DNA from: Methanomethylovorans sp.
GTDB lineage: Archaea; Halobacteriota; Methanosarcinia; Methanosarcinales; Methanosarcinaceae
Assembly (NCBI GenBank): GCA_020854785.1
Contig: JAHFZE010000178.1
Span: forward strand, 1 to 7,769
DNA: 7,769 bases
Reading direction: 5' to 3'
Under the pieces are notes generated by a model. It did no database searches, was not told the origin of the DNA, and saw only the letters and a list, made by a program, of their open reading frames with translations. Of the stretch, positions 1-5,967 are shown piece by piece (positions within the stretch are counted from its first letter, which is position 1; the number at the start of each line of letters is the position of its first letter). The position numbers and the translations under genes are program-made.

Positions 1-1260
1 CTAATGACCTCAGTGTATCACACCATAGGAGCAGGTGTTGTGATAATTGCCGGGGACGATGCCGGGGCTAGAGCCTCCCAGAACGAGCAGGATTCCCGTT
101 TTTATGGCAGTCTTGCAGAAGTGGCTTTATTCGATCCGGCAACACCTCAGGGCGCATATGATGCAGTTGTGCATGGGTTCCGGATATCAGAACAGGCGAA
201 GGTTCCTGTGATCATCAGGGTGACCGACAGATTGCTGGATAGCAAAGGTTCTGTTCTTAGAAGTCGACAGAATGCACCAAAGGCGACTTTCGACAAGGAT
301 ATCTGGAAACTTACCACTAAAGGGAAACACCAGCGGTTCCACCGGGAATCTATGCCTTTGCTTGAAAAGGCTGTTCAGACAACTTCTTTGAACAGGCTTC
401 GTCCAGGAAACAGCGGGATAGGTATCATTTCTTCAGGCTATCTCTCAGTGCTTGTGGACAAAGCGCTTTCAGAAGCAAGGTGGGCAGGTCATGCGCACCT
501 TTCTCTACAGATGGTGTCTCCTTTTCCTTTTGACATGGTACGGCAGTTCATCAGCGAATGTGAAAAAGTTCTTGTGGTCGAGGAAACCGAGCCTTACATA
601 GAATCCCATGTTGCCGTAACCGGAAAAGTAAAAGGCAAGATGACAGGACATATTCCTTATGGGCAGGTGGAGGCAGAGCATATTGGCTATGCACTGGACC
701 ATCTGGATGAGAGCAGGATAGAGAAGTATACTGAAGTGCAGACTATCAAAAGCAGAGGTTCAAGGCCTTTGTGTCAGGACTGCCCCTTCATGCCTCTTTA
801 CAAATGCTTGGCGAACATCGATGCCATGGTGGCCGGGGATATGGGCTGTTCCATACGGGCAGCGCCGGAACCATTGCAAGTAATCGATACGGGTTTTGCC
901 CTCGGCTCGGCTATATCCACAGCATGTGGCTTTAAGGATAAGGGCATTGCAGTAATAGGTGATTTTGCACTTGCTCATTCGGGAATTGTTGGTCTTATAA
1001 ATACTGTGTCTTTAGAAGATGACGTTGTTGTCGTCATATTGCAGAATCAGATCGCTGCCATGACAGGTGGGCAGGGAACTCCTGACCTGATGCCTGTTGT
1101 AAAGGCAATTGTATCGGATATGACAGTTATGGAAATGCCTGTCTATTCGACTGGAATATCAAGTGGTTCGGAAGGTCAACTGCAAGAACTGCTTTTATCC
1201 AAGCTGGCTCAAAAGGGAGTATCTGTTGTATATCTCCTTGGAAAGTGTACAAAATGGTGA
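1..1260 (+). CDS. iorA: Indolepyruvate ferredoxin oxidoreductase alpha subunit-like protein, 5'-partial, no C-terminal ferredoxin domain
   Basis: The frame is open to the left edge, so the true start lies outside; the first visible ATG (position 4) is probably internal, because the family normally has roughly 90-100 residues before the SQNEQDSR motif region. Numbering from that ATG: SQNEQDSR (25-32) and VVEETEPYIE (191-200) are IorA-type pyrimidine/core-domain signatures. CxxC at C257/C260, GDMGC (278-282), GDFALAHSG (319-327), and ILQNQIAAMTGG (345-356) match the thiamine-diphosphate domain. The family oxidises aryl 2-oxoacids (for example indolepyruvate) to acyl-CoA and reduces ferredoxin in the cytoplasm, with IorB as partner. 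The protein stops at LLGKCTKW, just where IorA proteins normally continue into two [4Fe-4S] ferredoxin motifs; these are absent, and neither other forward frame downstream shows a cysteine cluster. It may be a paralogue using a separate ferredoxin subunit, or a truncated gene. Family assignment is firm; substrate is not. Confidence 0.8.
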   Translation, partial: LMTSVYHTIGAGVVIIAGDDAGARASQNEQDSRFYGSLAEVALFDPATPQGAYDAVVHGFRISEQAKVPVIIRVTDRLLDSKGSVLRSRQNAPKATFDKDIWKLTTKGKHQRFHRESMPLLEKAVQTTSLNRLRPGNSGIGIISSGYLSVLVDKALSEARWAGHAHLSLQMVSPFPFDMVRQFISECEKVLVVEETEPYIESHVAVTGKVKGKMTGHIPYGQVEAEHIGYALDHLDESRIEKYTEVQTIKSRGSRPLCQDCPFMPLYKCLANIDAMVAGDMGCSIRAAPEPLQVIDTGFALGSAISTACGFKDKGIAVIGDFALAHSGIVGLINTVSLEDDVVVVILQNQIAAMTGGQGTPDLMPVVKAIVSDMTVMEMPVYSTGISSGSEGQLQELLLSKLAQKGVSVVYLLGKCTKW

Positions 1261-1281
1261 ACTGTCACTAATAGAGGAGGA

Positions 1282-1353
1282 GGGTGCCCGGTTGTGGTAG
1301 GAGGAAGGATTCGGAAAACCCCATATTAAGGTTAGGTTATAGTGTAGGCACCC
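1282..1353 (-). ncRNA. Candidate small RNA A: 7-bp terminal stem, 58-base loop with CCUCCU
   Basis: Read on the minus strand, GGGTGCC (1353-1347) pairs perfectly with GGCACCC (1288-1282) and encloses 58 bases. The loop is pyrimidine-rich on its 3' side and includes TTCCTCCTACC, which contains CCUCCU, the core of the archaeal 16S anti-Shine-Dalgarno end. A minus-strand TATA octamer TTTATATA (1384-1377) ends exactly 24 bases before the first stem base, the distance expected between an archaeal TATA box and the start site. The candidate at 5968-6041 has the same octamer and spacing. Downstream on the minus strand is a C/T-rich stretch rather than a clean oligo-T, so the 3' end is uncertain. The 72-base span resembles a tRNA but no tRNA arms are present. 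Alternative: an ordinary inverted repeat behind iorA. Inference only. Confidence 0.35.
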
Positions 1354-1376
1354 GATTTAAAGTATAGAAGTACAAA

Positions 1377-1384
1377 TATATAAA
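1377..1384 (-). promoter_or_regulatory. TATA box for candidate small RNA A
   Basis: The minus strand reads TTTATATA from 1384 to 1377, inside a longer alternating A/T stretch (1374-1388). Placing it at -31 to -24 puts the start at 1353, the first G of the stem. The stretch is nearly symmetric, so it could also serve the + strand, where the only downstream gene, endA, is about 135 bases away. Confidence 0.4.
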
Positions 1385-1495
1385 TATACTGTATCTTTAT
1401 TTTTAGATGTTCATCTGTTATATTATTTTCACATGCTCCACGTTCATTATGTTTTAGCCCAGTATTGTTAAATAAGATGGTCCGATATTGTGGCG

Positions 1496-1504
1496 TATAA
1501 TTTA
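1496..1504 (+). promoter_or_regulatory. TATA-like element upstream of endA
   Basis: TATAATTTA lies 14 bases before the GTG proposed as the endA start. A box here would place the transcript start near 1527, slightly downstream of that GTG and next to an in-frame TTG at 1528. Either the real promoter is further upstream, or translation begins at the TTG on a nearly leaderless mRNA. No good Shine-Dalgarno sequence precedes either codon. Confidence 0.3.
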
Positions 1505-1518
1505 TTTTTTGCATTTAG

Positions 1519-2595
1519 GTGACCTTTTTGATCGGAATACTTGTCAATGACCGTGTTAAAGCCTGTAAGCAGGCTATCAATGAGCTGTATAATGTCGGAT
1601 ATTACGGACGTCCGAAAGGTAATACATTAGAACTTACGCTCATCGAAGCTGCATATCTGCACTACAAGAAGAAACTTGAGATCCAGATAGATGACAGATC
1701 CCTGTCATTTGAGGGCTTCTTTACAGAAGCATCAAAAAGACAGCAGTATTTTGACCTTAAATATATCGTCTATAAAGACCTCCGCGAAAGAGGTTTTTAT
1801 GTCCAGCCTTCAGTGACGGATTTCAGGGTATATCCAAGAGGAGGGCATCCTGGGAAGACCCCGGCAAAGTTCTTTGTCCATGTTATCTCGGAGCGTATCC
1901 CTTTATCTCTCAGGGAGCTGCGCATGTCGCTGGAAGCTGCACATAATGTGCATAAAACAATGGTTCTTGCTATTGTTGATGAGGAAAGTGATATCACTTT
2001 CTACGAGATAAGGAAAGTAGAACCAGCTGGAAGTGTAGAATCTATTGAACGGGCAGTGCAGGGTAAACGTGGAAGGTCTACGTTCCTTGAAGACCGCGTG
2101 GTGGTATGGGACAGCGATGTTTCCAGTTCATTGCACGCTGAAGGTTTTTATGGTCATCCTCTTGATGCGGACCGTCTGCAGTTATCTCTTGTTGAATCCG
2201 GTTATCTGCTTAAAAAGGGTGTACTGGAAGTTGCCGATATGTCCGGTAATTCTTCTTTTCTTGTATTCGATGAGTTTGCTGCAAAGGCCTCGGTCATTGA
2301 ATCTGAATTCATGTTGAAGTATATGGTATACGAGAACCTTAGAGAGAGAGGTCTTGTCCCGAAGACCGGTTTCAAGTTCGGGAGTCATTTTAGGGTCTAT
2401 CTGAATTTCAGATCAGTGGATAAGCTTCCCCATTCTGAGTACCTGGTCCATTCCATAGCTGAGAACTATGAGTTTATGCTGCCGGTGATGTCAAGGGCTG
2501 TGCGCCTGGCCAATAGTGTGCGCAAAAGAATGATATATGCAGTATATGATAACGTTCACTGTGCCTACATTGATATTGGCAGGATCAAGATGTGA
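1519..2595 (+). CDS. endA: tRNA-splicing endonuclease, two-repeat (homodimeric) archaeal type
   Basis: EndA cuts precursor tRNAs at both intron boundaries in the bulge-helix-bulge motif. The 358-residue protein holds two tandem endonuclease units (about 1-165 and 190-358), each with an N-terminal YYGRP/FYGHP-type segment and a C-terminal nuclease fold. In the second unit Y294 (in FRVY), H305 (in PHSEYL) and K336 (in VRKRM) form the family's Tyr-His-Lys catalytic triad; the spacing (11 and 31) is close to that of the A. fulgidus two-repeat enzyme. The first unit keeps Y105 (FRVY) and K146 (VHKTM) but has P115 where the His should be, so it is probably a structural unit. A TAG stop immediately precedes the GTG start, so only GTG 1519 or TTG 1528 is available; both give a normal family N-terminus. 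It is followed after 3 bases by the DUF2209-like gene, probably in one operon. Confidence 0.93.
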   Translation: MTFLIGILVNDRVKACKQAINELYNVGYYGRPKGNTLELTLIEAAYLHYKKKLEIQIDDRSLSFEGFFTEASKRQQYFDLKYIVYKDLRERGFYVQPSVTDFRVYPRGGHPGKTPAKFFVHVISERIPLSLRELRMSLEAAHNVHKTMVLAIVDEESDITFYEIRKVEPAGSVESIERAVQGKRGRSTFLEDRVVVWDSDVSSSLHAEGFYGHPLDADRLQLSLVESGYLLKKGVLEVADMSGNSSFLVFDEFAAKASVIESEFMLKYMVYENLRERGLVPKTGFKFGSHFRVYLNFRSVDKLPHSEYLVHSIAENYEFMLPVMSRAVRLANSVRKRMIYAVYDNVHCAYIDIGRIKM

Positions 2596-2598
2596 ACG

Positions 2599-3021
2599 AT
2601 GCTCATGTTCGATATTATCGCCGTCGACATTTCTGGAAGGCATGTGGAAGATGGGGAATACTTCATGGTATGCGTGGCAGTATCATTCTCTGTGTCTCCT
2701 GACCACGTTGATAAGACCCATCAGGTCAACATCCTCCATTTCAAAAGCAGGGATGCCCCTGAACTTACGGATGTGGTCACAATGGTAGAAAAGACTGTGG
2801 AAGGCCTTAACCCTCAGGCTACCATCATAATGGAGGCCGGGGATATGTTCAACAGGCCTCAGTGGCTGGTCACAGGCATGTTCTCCCGGGGTTTCAAATA
2901 CCAGGAATCTCTGGGCGAGCGCAGGGCCATAGAGATAGCACACCATATTTCTGTGAGCGTCAGAAGGCTATTTAAGATAAAGTGTCCCCCCAGTCTTCAG
3001 TCGGATGAAGGGATATTATAA
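2599..3021 (+). CDS. DUF2209-like conserved archaeal protein
   Basis: The 140-residue protein resembles, from memory, the archaeal family DUF2209, which has no established function. Visible blocks are IAVDISGRH (7-15), a hydrophobic strand YFMVCVAVSF (21-30), IIMEAGDMFNRPQW (76-89) and a C-terminal helix GERRAIEIAHH (106-116). The opening strand with an Asp followed by an SG turn, plus later acidic residues (E79, D82, E107, E112), is reminiscent of an RNase H-like fold; that is inference and no catalytic claim is made. The gene begins 3 bases after endA. ATG 2605 (residue M3) is an equally good start, because the weak purine sequence at the endA stop is better spaced for it. No signal peptide or membrane segment is seen. 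The tight coupling to endA suggests co-expression and perhaps an RNA-related role. Confidence 0.75.
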   Translation: MLMFDIIAVDISGRHVEDGEYFMVCVAVSFSVSPDHVDKTHQVNILHFKSRDAPELTDVVTMVEKTVEGLNPQATIIMEAGDMFNRPQWLVTGMFSRGFKYQESLGERRAIEIAHHISVSVRRLFKIKCPPSLQSDEGIL

Positions 3022-3069
3022 ATGAAGTAAGTTAATGGGTGAGGAAATTGGAAAGTCGGGAGAGTTAAT

Positions 3070-3126
3070 ATGGTAAAAGACTTTGAATATTGGGATAAAA
3101 GTTATTCATATAACTCAATCATATAA
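3070..3126 (+). pseudogene. Possible remnant of a gene start, frameshifted by a 13-bp duplication
   Basis: An ATG at 3070 follows a reasonable ribosome binding site (GGGAGAG ending about 5 bases before it) and encodes 18 residues, MVKDFEYWDKSYSYNSII, before a TAA. The TAA lies in the second copy of a 13-bp tandem repeat. Removing one copy (13 is not a multiple of 3) extends the frame by about 13 codons (RARHKKTIKIFLE) to another TAA; beyond that, stops occur at about random density. The N-terminus is vaguely like that of small methyltransferases, but the segment is too short to assign. It may be a decayed gene or chance. Confidence 0.2.
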
Positions 3127-3131
3127 CTCAA
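3106..3131. repeat. Perfect 13-bp tandem duplication
   Basis: TCATATAACTCAA occurs at 3106-3118 and again immediately at 3119-3131 without mismatch. It looks like a recent slippage duplication, though a direct repeat recognised by a protein cannot be excluded. Confidence 0.9.
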
Positions 3132-3491
3132 GGGCTCGACACAAGAAGACGATCAAAATATTTCTGGAATAATGGAAAGATAGCCTAATTCCTGATCACC
3201 TGCTGACAGAGGCACATAATAGAATCTGGTAATATGCCGATGCAATATGTATCCATTAGCAGAATATGTTCAATGCATATTTGCCCCATGGAATACATTT
3301 TAATAATAGAATAGAGTAAAAACCTATGTCAATTCGCAATTGTGATTACCCAGTTCCAAGATTCTAGAAGATTGATCGGGTGAACTCCAGATTCATTTGT
3401 TGCCTGTTCAATTCCAGGTACTGACTTCAAGAATGGTATCTCACAATCGAGTTGATTTTTAGTTTTCCATAGTCTCAGAGTTATGGGAACA

Positions 3492-3500
3492 GATATAATA
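3492..3500 (+). promoter_or_regulatory. TATA box of the rubrerythrin gene
   Basis: GATATAATA sits about 44-52 bases before the start codon. A TATA box here would start transcription near 3523, leaving a leader of about 20 bases that contains the ribosome binding site at 3532-3537. No inverted repeat that would suggest a redox-responsive operator is obvious. Confidence 0.5.
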
Positions 3501-3531
3501 GACAAGTCAAAAGTAAAAGATCTCAAAGTAT

Positions 3532-3537
3532 GGGGAG
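3532..3537 (+). promoter_or_regulatory. Ribosome binding site deciding the GTG start of rubrerythrin
   Basis: GGGGAG lies 6 bases before GTG 3544. It supports this unusual start codon, since the next in-frame Met (residue 16) would remove the first diiron ligand, E14. Confidence 0.7.
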
Positions 3538-3543
3538 ATATAA

Positions 3544-4035
3544 GTGAGCTCAAAGGATAATCTAAAAGCAGCGTTTACTGGCGAATCAATGGCAAACAGG
3601 ACATACCTCGCCTTTGCAAAAAAAGCAGATGAAGAAGGGTACCCTCAAATAGCTAAACTTTTCAGGGCTGCCGCAGCTGCTGAAACAGTTCATGCATTGA
3701 ATCACCTGCAGCGTATGGGTGGAATCGGGACTACAATGGACAATCTGAAAGAAGCCATTGATGGTGAAAAATACGAATTTGAAAGTATGTATCCACAATT
3801 CATAGAGGAAGCTAAGGCTGAAGGTGATAACAGAGCCCTCTGGAGTTTTGAAGTGGCCAATAAAGTAGAAAGGATACATGCCGGACTATTCCAAAAAGCA
3901 CTTTCTGAGATTGGGAAGAACGAAGAGGTTGATTACTATGTCTGCAGCATCTGCGGACATACTCACGAAGGCAAACCTGAAGCAAACTGTCCGATCTGTG
4001 GAGCGCCTGCATCCAAGTTCGAGAAAATAGACTGA
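3544..4035 (+). CDS. rbr: Rubrerythrin (diiron ferritin-like domain plus rubredoxin-like domain)
   Basis: Rubrerythrins reduce hydrogen peroxide in anaerobes using electrons from rubredoxin or a similar donor, in the cytoplasm. The 163-residue protein has a four-helix ferritin-like domain (about 1-125) with the expected diiron ligands: E14 (GES), E47 with H50 (AETVH), E75 and E78 (GEKYEFESMYP) and E109 with H112 (VERIH). The C-terminal rubredoxin-like FeS4 site has C134, C137, C149 and C152 (CSICGH and CPICGA). It is on the short side for the family but complete. The gene stands alone, with its own TATA box and ribosome binding site upstream and hairpins downstream, so it is probably monocistronic. 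A role in oxidative stress defence is inferred from the family. Confidence 0.95.
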   Translation: MSSKDNLKAAFTGESMANRTYLAFAKKADEEGYPQIAKLFRAAAAAETVHALNHLQRMGGIGTTMDNLKEAIDGEKYEFESMYPQFIEEAKAEGDNRALWSFEVANKVERIHAGLFQKALSEIGKNEEVDYYVCSICGHTHEGKPEANCPICGAPASKFEKID

Positions 4036-4076
4036 TCACATAAAAAAATAACATTGCTTCTGAGAATCAATAGCAT

Positions 4077-4114
4077 TGATCGAGAGATCTGGGATCAGAG
4101 TAAACTCTCGATCA
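4077..4114 (+). terminator. Perfect 10-bp hairpin downstream of rubrerythrin
   Basis: TGATCGAGAG (4077-4086) pairs with CTCTCGATCA (4105-4114) around an 18-base loop; ATT and TTTTATC sequence follows. It starts 42 bases after the rubrerythrin stop. Archaeal termination depends mainly on T-rich sequence, so this may instead be a 3'-end stabilising or processing structure. It overlaps an alternative 6-bp hairpin, ATCAAT-AGC-ATTGAT (4066-4080), and the two cannot form together. Confidence 0.45.
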
Positions 4115-4160
4115 TCATTTTATCTGAGTACATATCTTTGAAAAGAATATCTTCTGAGTT

Positions 4161-4218
4161 GTCTGCATGTATTCCTCAAACTTCTTACATCCTTGAGAAG
4201 AACATGTAATGTTCAGAC
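4161..4218. other. Imperfect nested hairpin of three 5-bp stems
   Basis: GTCTG (4161-4165) pairs with CAGAC (4214-4218), CATGT (4166-4170) with ACATG (4202-4206) and CTCAA (4175-4179) with TTGAG (4193-4197), separated by a 4x4 internal loop and a 7-base bulge, with a 13-base apical loop. It could be a structured RNA on either strand or a remnant of a mobile-element end. Its stability is modest. Confidence 0.25.
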
Positions 4219-4454
4219 GTATAGATGTGGGCAGCATAGCAACAAATGGCTTTGTAGCAAAGCTCTCTTTTCGGGGAAATAACCAAATCAAAAATTTTAT
4301 GAAAAATGTTCAATCTGTCTTTCTGGCGCAGGTATTTCAGGCTAATAATGTTGATTCCAATCTTTTTTCGACAGCACCAGTTCTCCAAATATTGAAATCT
4401 GTTAGGAGCATATGGAAGTTAAATAAGAATCAAGTTTTTGTCTTGAGGCAATAG
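4209..4454 (+). other. Doubtful 81-codon ORF, possible relic
   Basis: An ATG inside the nested hairpin opens 81 codons (MFRRIDVGSIATNGF at the start, KNQVFVLRQ at the end). No ribosome binding site precedes it, no motif is recognised, and the opposite strand is also partly open (4185-4388). It is rich in Asn, Gln and Val with no cysteines. It may be a fragment of a decayed gene or chance; I would not count it as a gene without homologues. Confidence 0.2.
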
Positions 4455-4617
4455 GAAGCAACCAAGCTCCTCAGGGTCGCTCTCTATTGGTAGGCATAGT
4501 TGTATATGGCTTGGGGCACATCTCTCTTAATAGAGTTTATGGTGTGGTATCTTCTTGATACTATTTCTCTCTTCTCTTATTCAGAGTATGTAAAGCAACT
4601 TTGAAATATCCACGTGG

Positions 4618-5877
4618 ATGATGGAATTGCAAATGGAAAAAGTGATAGTAGTACAGAGGATCGATCCGGGCAGTGATGAGTTGAAGAACAAGCGGCAGCT
4701 GGCTGAAATGAAGGACCTGGCTTATGCAGCTGGTTATTCTGTAACGGGCGAGATCATACAGTCCCGTTATCCCGATAAAAAATATCATTTAGGCAAAGGC
4801 AAGGTGCAAGAGCTTGCACTGGCTGTGGAATCCCTCAATGCAGCAAAAGTGATATTCTGCAATGAATTGAGCAGTCTTCAATTGTACAATATCACAGAGA
4901 TATGTAGATGTGCGGTCATTGACAAGTTCCAGCTTATCCTGGAAATATTCGCGCTGCGAGCTACCACAAGGCGTGCTAAATTGCAAGTGGAGCTGGCGAG
5001 ACTGGAATATGAGATCCCCAGGGCAAGGATCATTGTGTCACATCTCAAAAAAGAAGAAAGGCCAGGTTTCATGGGATTGGGGAGCTACGAGGATTCCTAT
5101 GAGCAGGACATCAAGGGAAGGATAGCCCGCATAAAGGATGAGCTAAGTCACGTTCAGAACCATAATGAATCCTTGCGCAGCTTCAGGCATGATCATGGTC
5201 TGTCTCTGGTAGCACTCGCAGGTTATACCAATGCCGGGAAAAGTACGCTGTTCAATGCTCTTATGGATGAGGATGTGGATGTGGCCGACATGCTCTTCAC
5301 AACCCTCTCTCCGGTTGCCCGCTCAATGGATGTCATGGGGCGCAAGGTAATTCTTACTGATACGGTAGGTTTTATAGAGGATCTGCCTCACTGGCTCATA
5401 GATGCTTTCCGCTCGACCCTGAACGAGATATTCTTAGCAGATATCATATTGCTAGTAGTGGATGCAAGTGAGCCTCTGGATGTAATGCACGATAAGTTGC
5501 TTACCTGTCATGAAACTCTGTGGGAACAGGTACATGATGTGTCCATGATCACTATAATGAATAAAACAGATCTCATCAGCCAGGAAGAACTTAATGAGAA
5601 AATGGAAGTTCTTGGATATCTTGTTCCTAATCCTGTTCATATCTCTGCAAAGACCATGAAAGGATTGGAAGCACTGGAACAAGCCATAAGATCTAAGCTT
5701 CCAGTATGGAAAAGGAAGGAAATATCAATGCCCCTTTCGGAGCATTCCATGTCAGTCCTTTCCTGGCTTTTCAAAGAAGGGGTAGTGCATTCAGTGAAAT
5801 ATGCAGATCAGATACTTGTGGATCTGGAAGCAAGAGATGAAGTAATAAATAAAGTAAAGTCTTTTTCGAATGCGTAA
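4618..5877 (+). CDS. hflX: GTPase HflX, archaeal type
   Basis: HflX is a GTPase that binds the large ribosomal subunit; in bacteria it splits stalled ribosomes, and the archaeal role is presumed similar. The 419-residue protein has the N-terminal HflX domain (about 8-190), including the KYHLGKGKVQEL segment (55-66), a coiled-coil arm (about 115-180), then the G domain with G1 GYTNAGKST (202-210), a switch I threonine in FTTL (227-230), G3 DTVG (248-251), G4 NKTD (315-318) and G5 SAK (343-345). A short C-terminal domain follows (about 362-419). The bacterial glycine-rich linker (GxGxRGPGExQLE) is replaced by PGFMGLGSYEDSYEQDIK (149-166), which I believe is usual in archaea. ATG 4633 (residue M6) is an alternative start. 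No partner gene is adjacent; a candidate small RNA follows downstream. Confidence 0.94.
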   Translation: MMELQMEKVIVVQRIDPGSDELKNKRQLAEMKDLAYAAGYSVTGEIIQSRYPDKKYHLGKGKVQELALAVESLNAAKVIFCNELSSLQLYNITEICRCAVIDKFQLILEIFALRATTRRAKLQVELARLEYEIPRARIIVSHLKKEERPGFMGLGSYEDSYEQDIKGRIARIKDELSHVQNHNESLRSFRHDHGLSLVALAGYTNAGKSTLFNALMDEDVDVADMLFTTLSPVARSMDVMGRKVILTDTVGFIEDLPHWLIDAFRSTLNEIFLADIILLVVDASEPLDVMHDKLLTCHETLWEQVHDVSMITIMNKTDLISQEELNEKMEVLGYLVPNPVHISAKTMKGLEALEQAIRSKLPVWKRKEISMPLSEHSMSVLSWLFKEGVVHSVKYADQILVDLEARDEVINKVKSFSNA

Positions 5878-5895
5878 ACAAAATCTATTACAATA

Positions 5896-5918
5896 TATCT
5901 TCTTGTATATACTTTTAA
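5896..5918 (+). terminator. T-rich stretch downstream of hflX
   Basis: Starting about 18 bases after the hflX stop, T-rich words (ATATCTTCTTG and ATACTTTTAA) occur without a hairpin, as expected for an archaeal terminator. It lies just upstream of the promoter of candidate small RNA B. Confidence 0.35.
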
Positions 5919-5936
5919 CAGTATGCAATCGACATG

Positions 5937-5944
5937 TTTATATA
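5937..5944 (+). promoter_or_regulatory. TATA box for candidate small RNA B
   Basis: TTTATATA ends exactly 24 bases before 5968, the first base of the inverted-repeat stem, matching archaeal TATA-to-start spacing. The same octamer and distance precede the candidate at 1353-1282, and a one-base variant (TTTATATG) precedes the PHP gene. Confidence 0.5.
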
Positions 5945-5967
5945 ACATCAAGTATGTTAGTAAATAT

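Larger units (their letters stand above)
3022..3543. other. Long intergenic gap, 522 bp
   Basis: No convincing gene is present. The gap holds a possible gene remnant beginning at 3070, a perfect 13-bp tandem duplication (3106-3131), the short palindrome CAATTCGCAATTG (3330-3342) and, at its right end, the rubrerythrin promoter and ribosome binding site. A minus-strand frame is open for 74 codons at 3329-3553 but has no recognisable motif and overlaps the rubrerythrin control region, so it is not called. Confidence 0.6.
4036..4617. other. Long intergenic gap, 582 bp
   Basis: The gap contains the 3' hairpins of the rubrerythrin transcript (4066-4080 and 4077-4114), an imperfect nested hairpin (4161-4218), a small perfect hairpin GCTTTG-TAG-CAAAGC (4249-4263), a doubtful 81-codon ORF (4209-4454), a CAATAG/CTATTG inverted repeat (4449-4454 with 4484-4489) and a pyrimidine-rich tract (4562-4580) before hflX. 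No product can be assigned. The length and broken frames on both strands are compatible with a decayed gene. Confidence 0.5.

Noticed and set aside
149..166. Unusual HflX linker (protein residues 149-166) as a novel variant
   Set aside because: The positions refer to the HflX protein; the replacement of the bacterial glycine-rich motif appears, as far as I recall, to be the normal archaeal form.
1282..1354. tRNA gene, because of a 72-base span closed by a 7-bp stem
   Set aside because: Neither strand has a TTC-containing T loop with a paired 5-bp stem, a D arm or an anticodon arm in place.
1332..1514. 60-codon minus-strand ORF before endA
   Set aside because: AT-rich, low-complexity translation with no ribosome binding site; it overlaps the A/T promoter stretches.
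3329..3553. 74-codon minus-strand ORF before rubrerythrin
   Set aside because: No motif or homologue recognised, and it covers the rubrerythrin promoter, ribosome binding site and start.
3483..3559. Small + strand ORF MGTDIIDKSKVKDLKVWGDI... overlapping the rubrerythrin start
   Set aside because: Only 25 codons, no ribosome binding site, and it overlaps the well supported rubrerythrin start in another frame.
4449..4489. Third small RNA of the same design (CAATAG/CTATTG with AGCTCCTC in the loop and an A/T box upstream)
   Set aside because: The stem is only 6 weak pairs, the loop is short (29 bases) and G-containing, and the box (TTAAATAAG) does not match the octamer of the other two.
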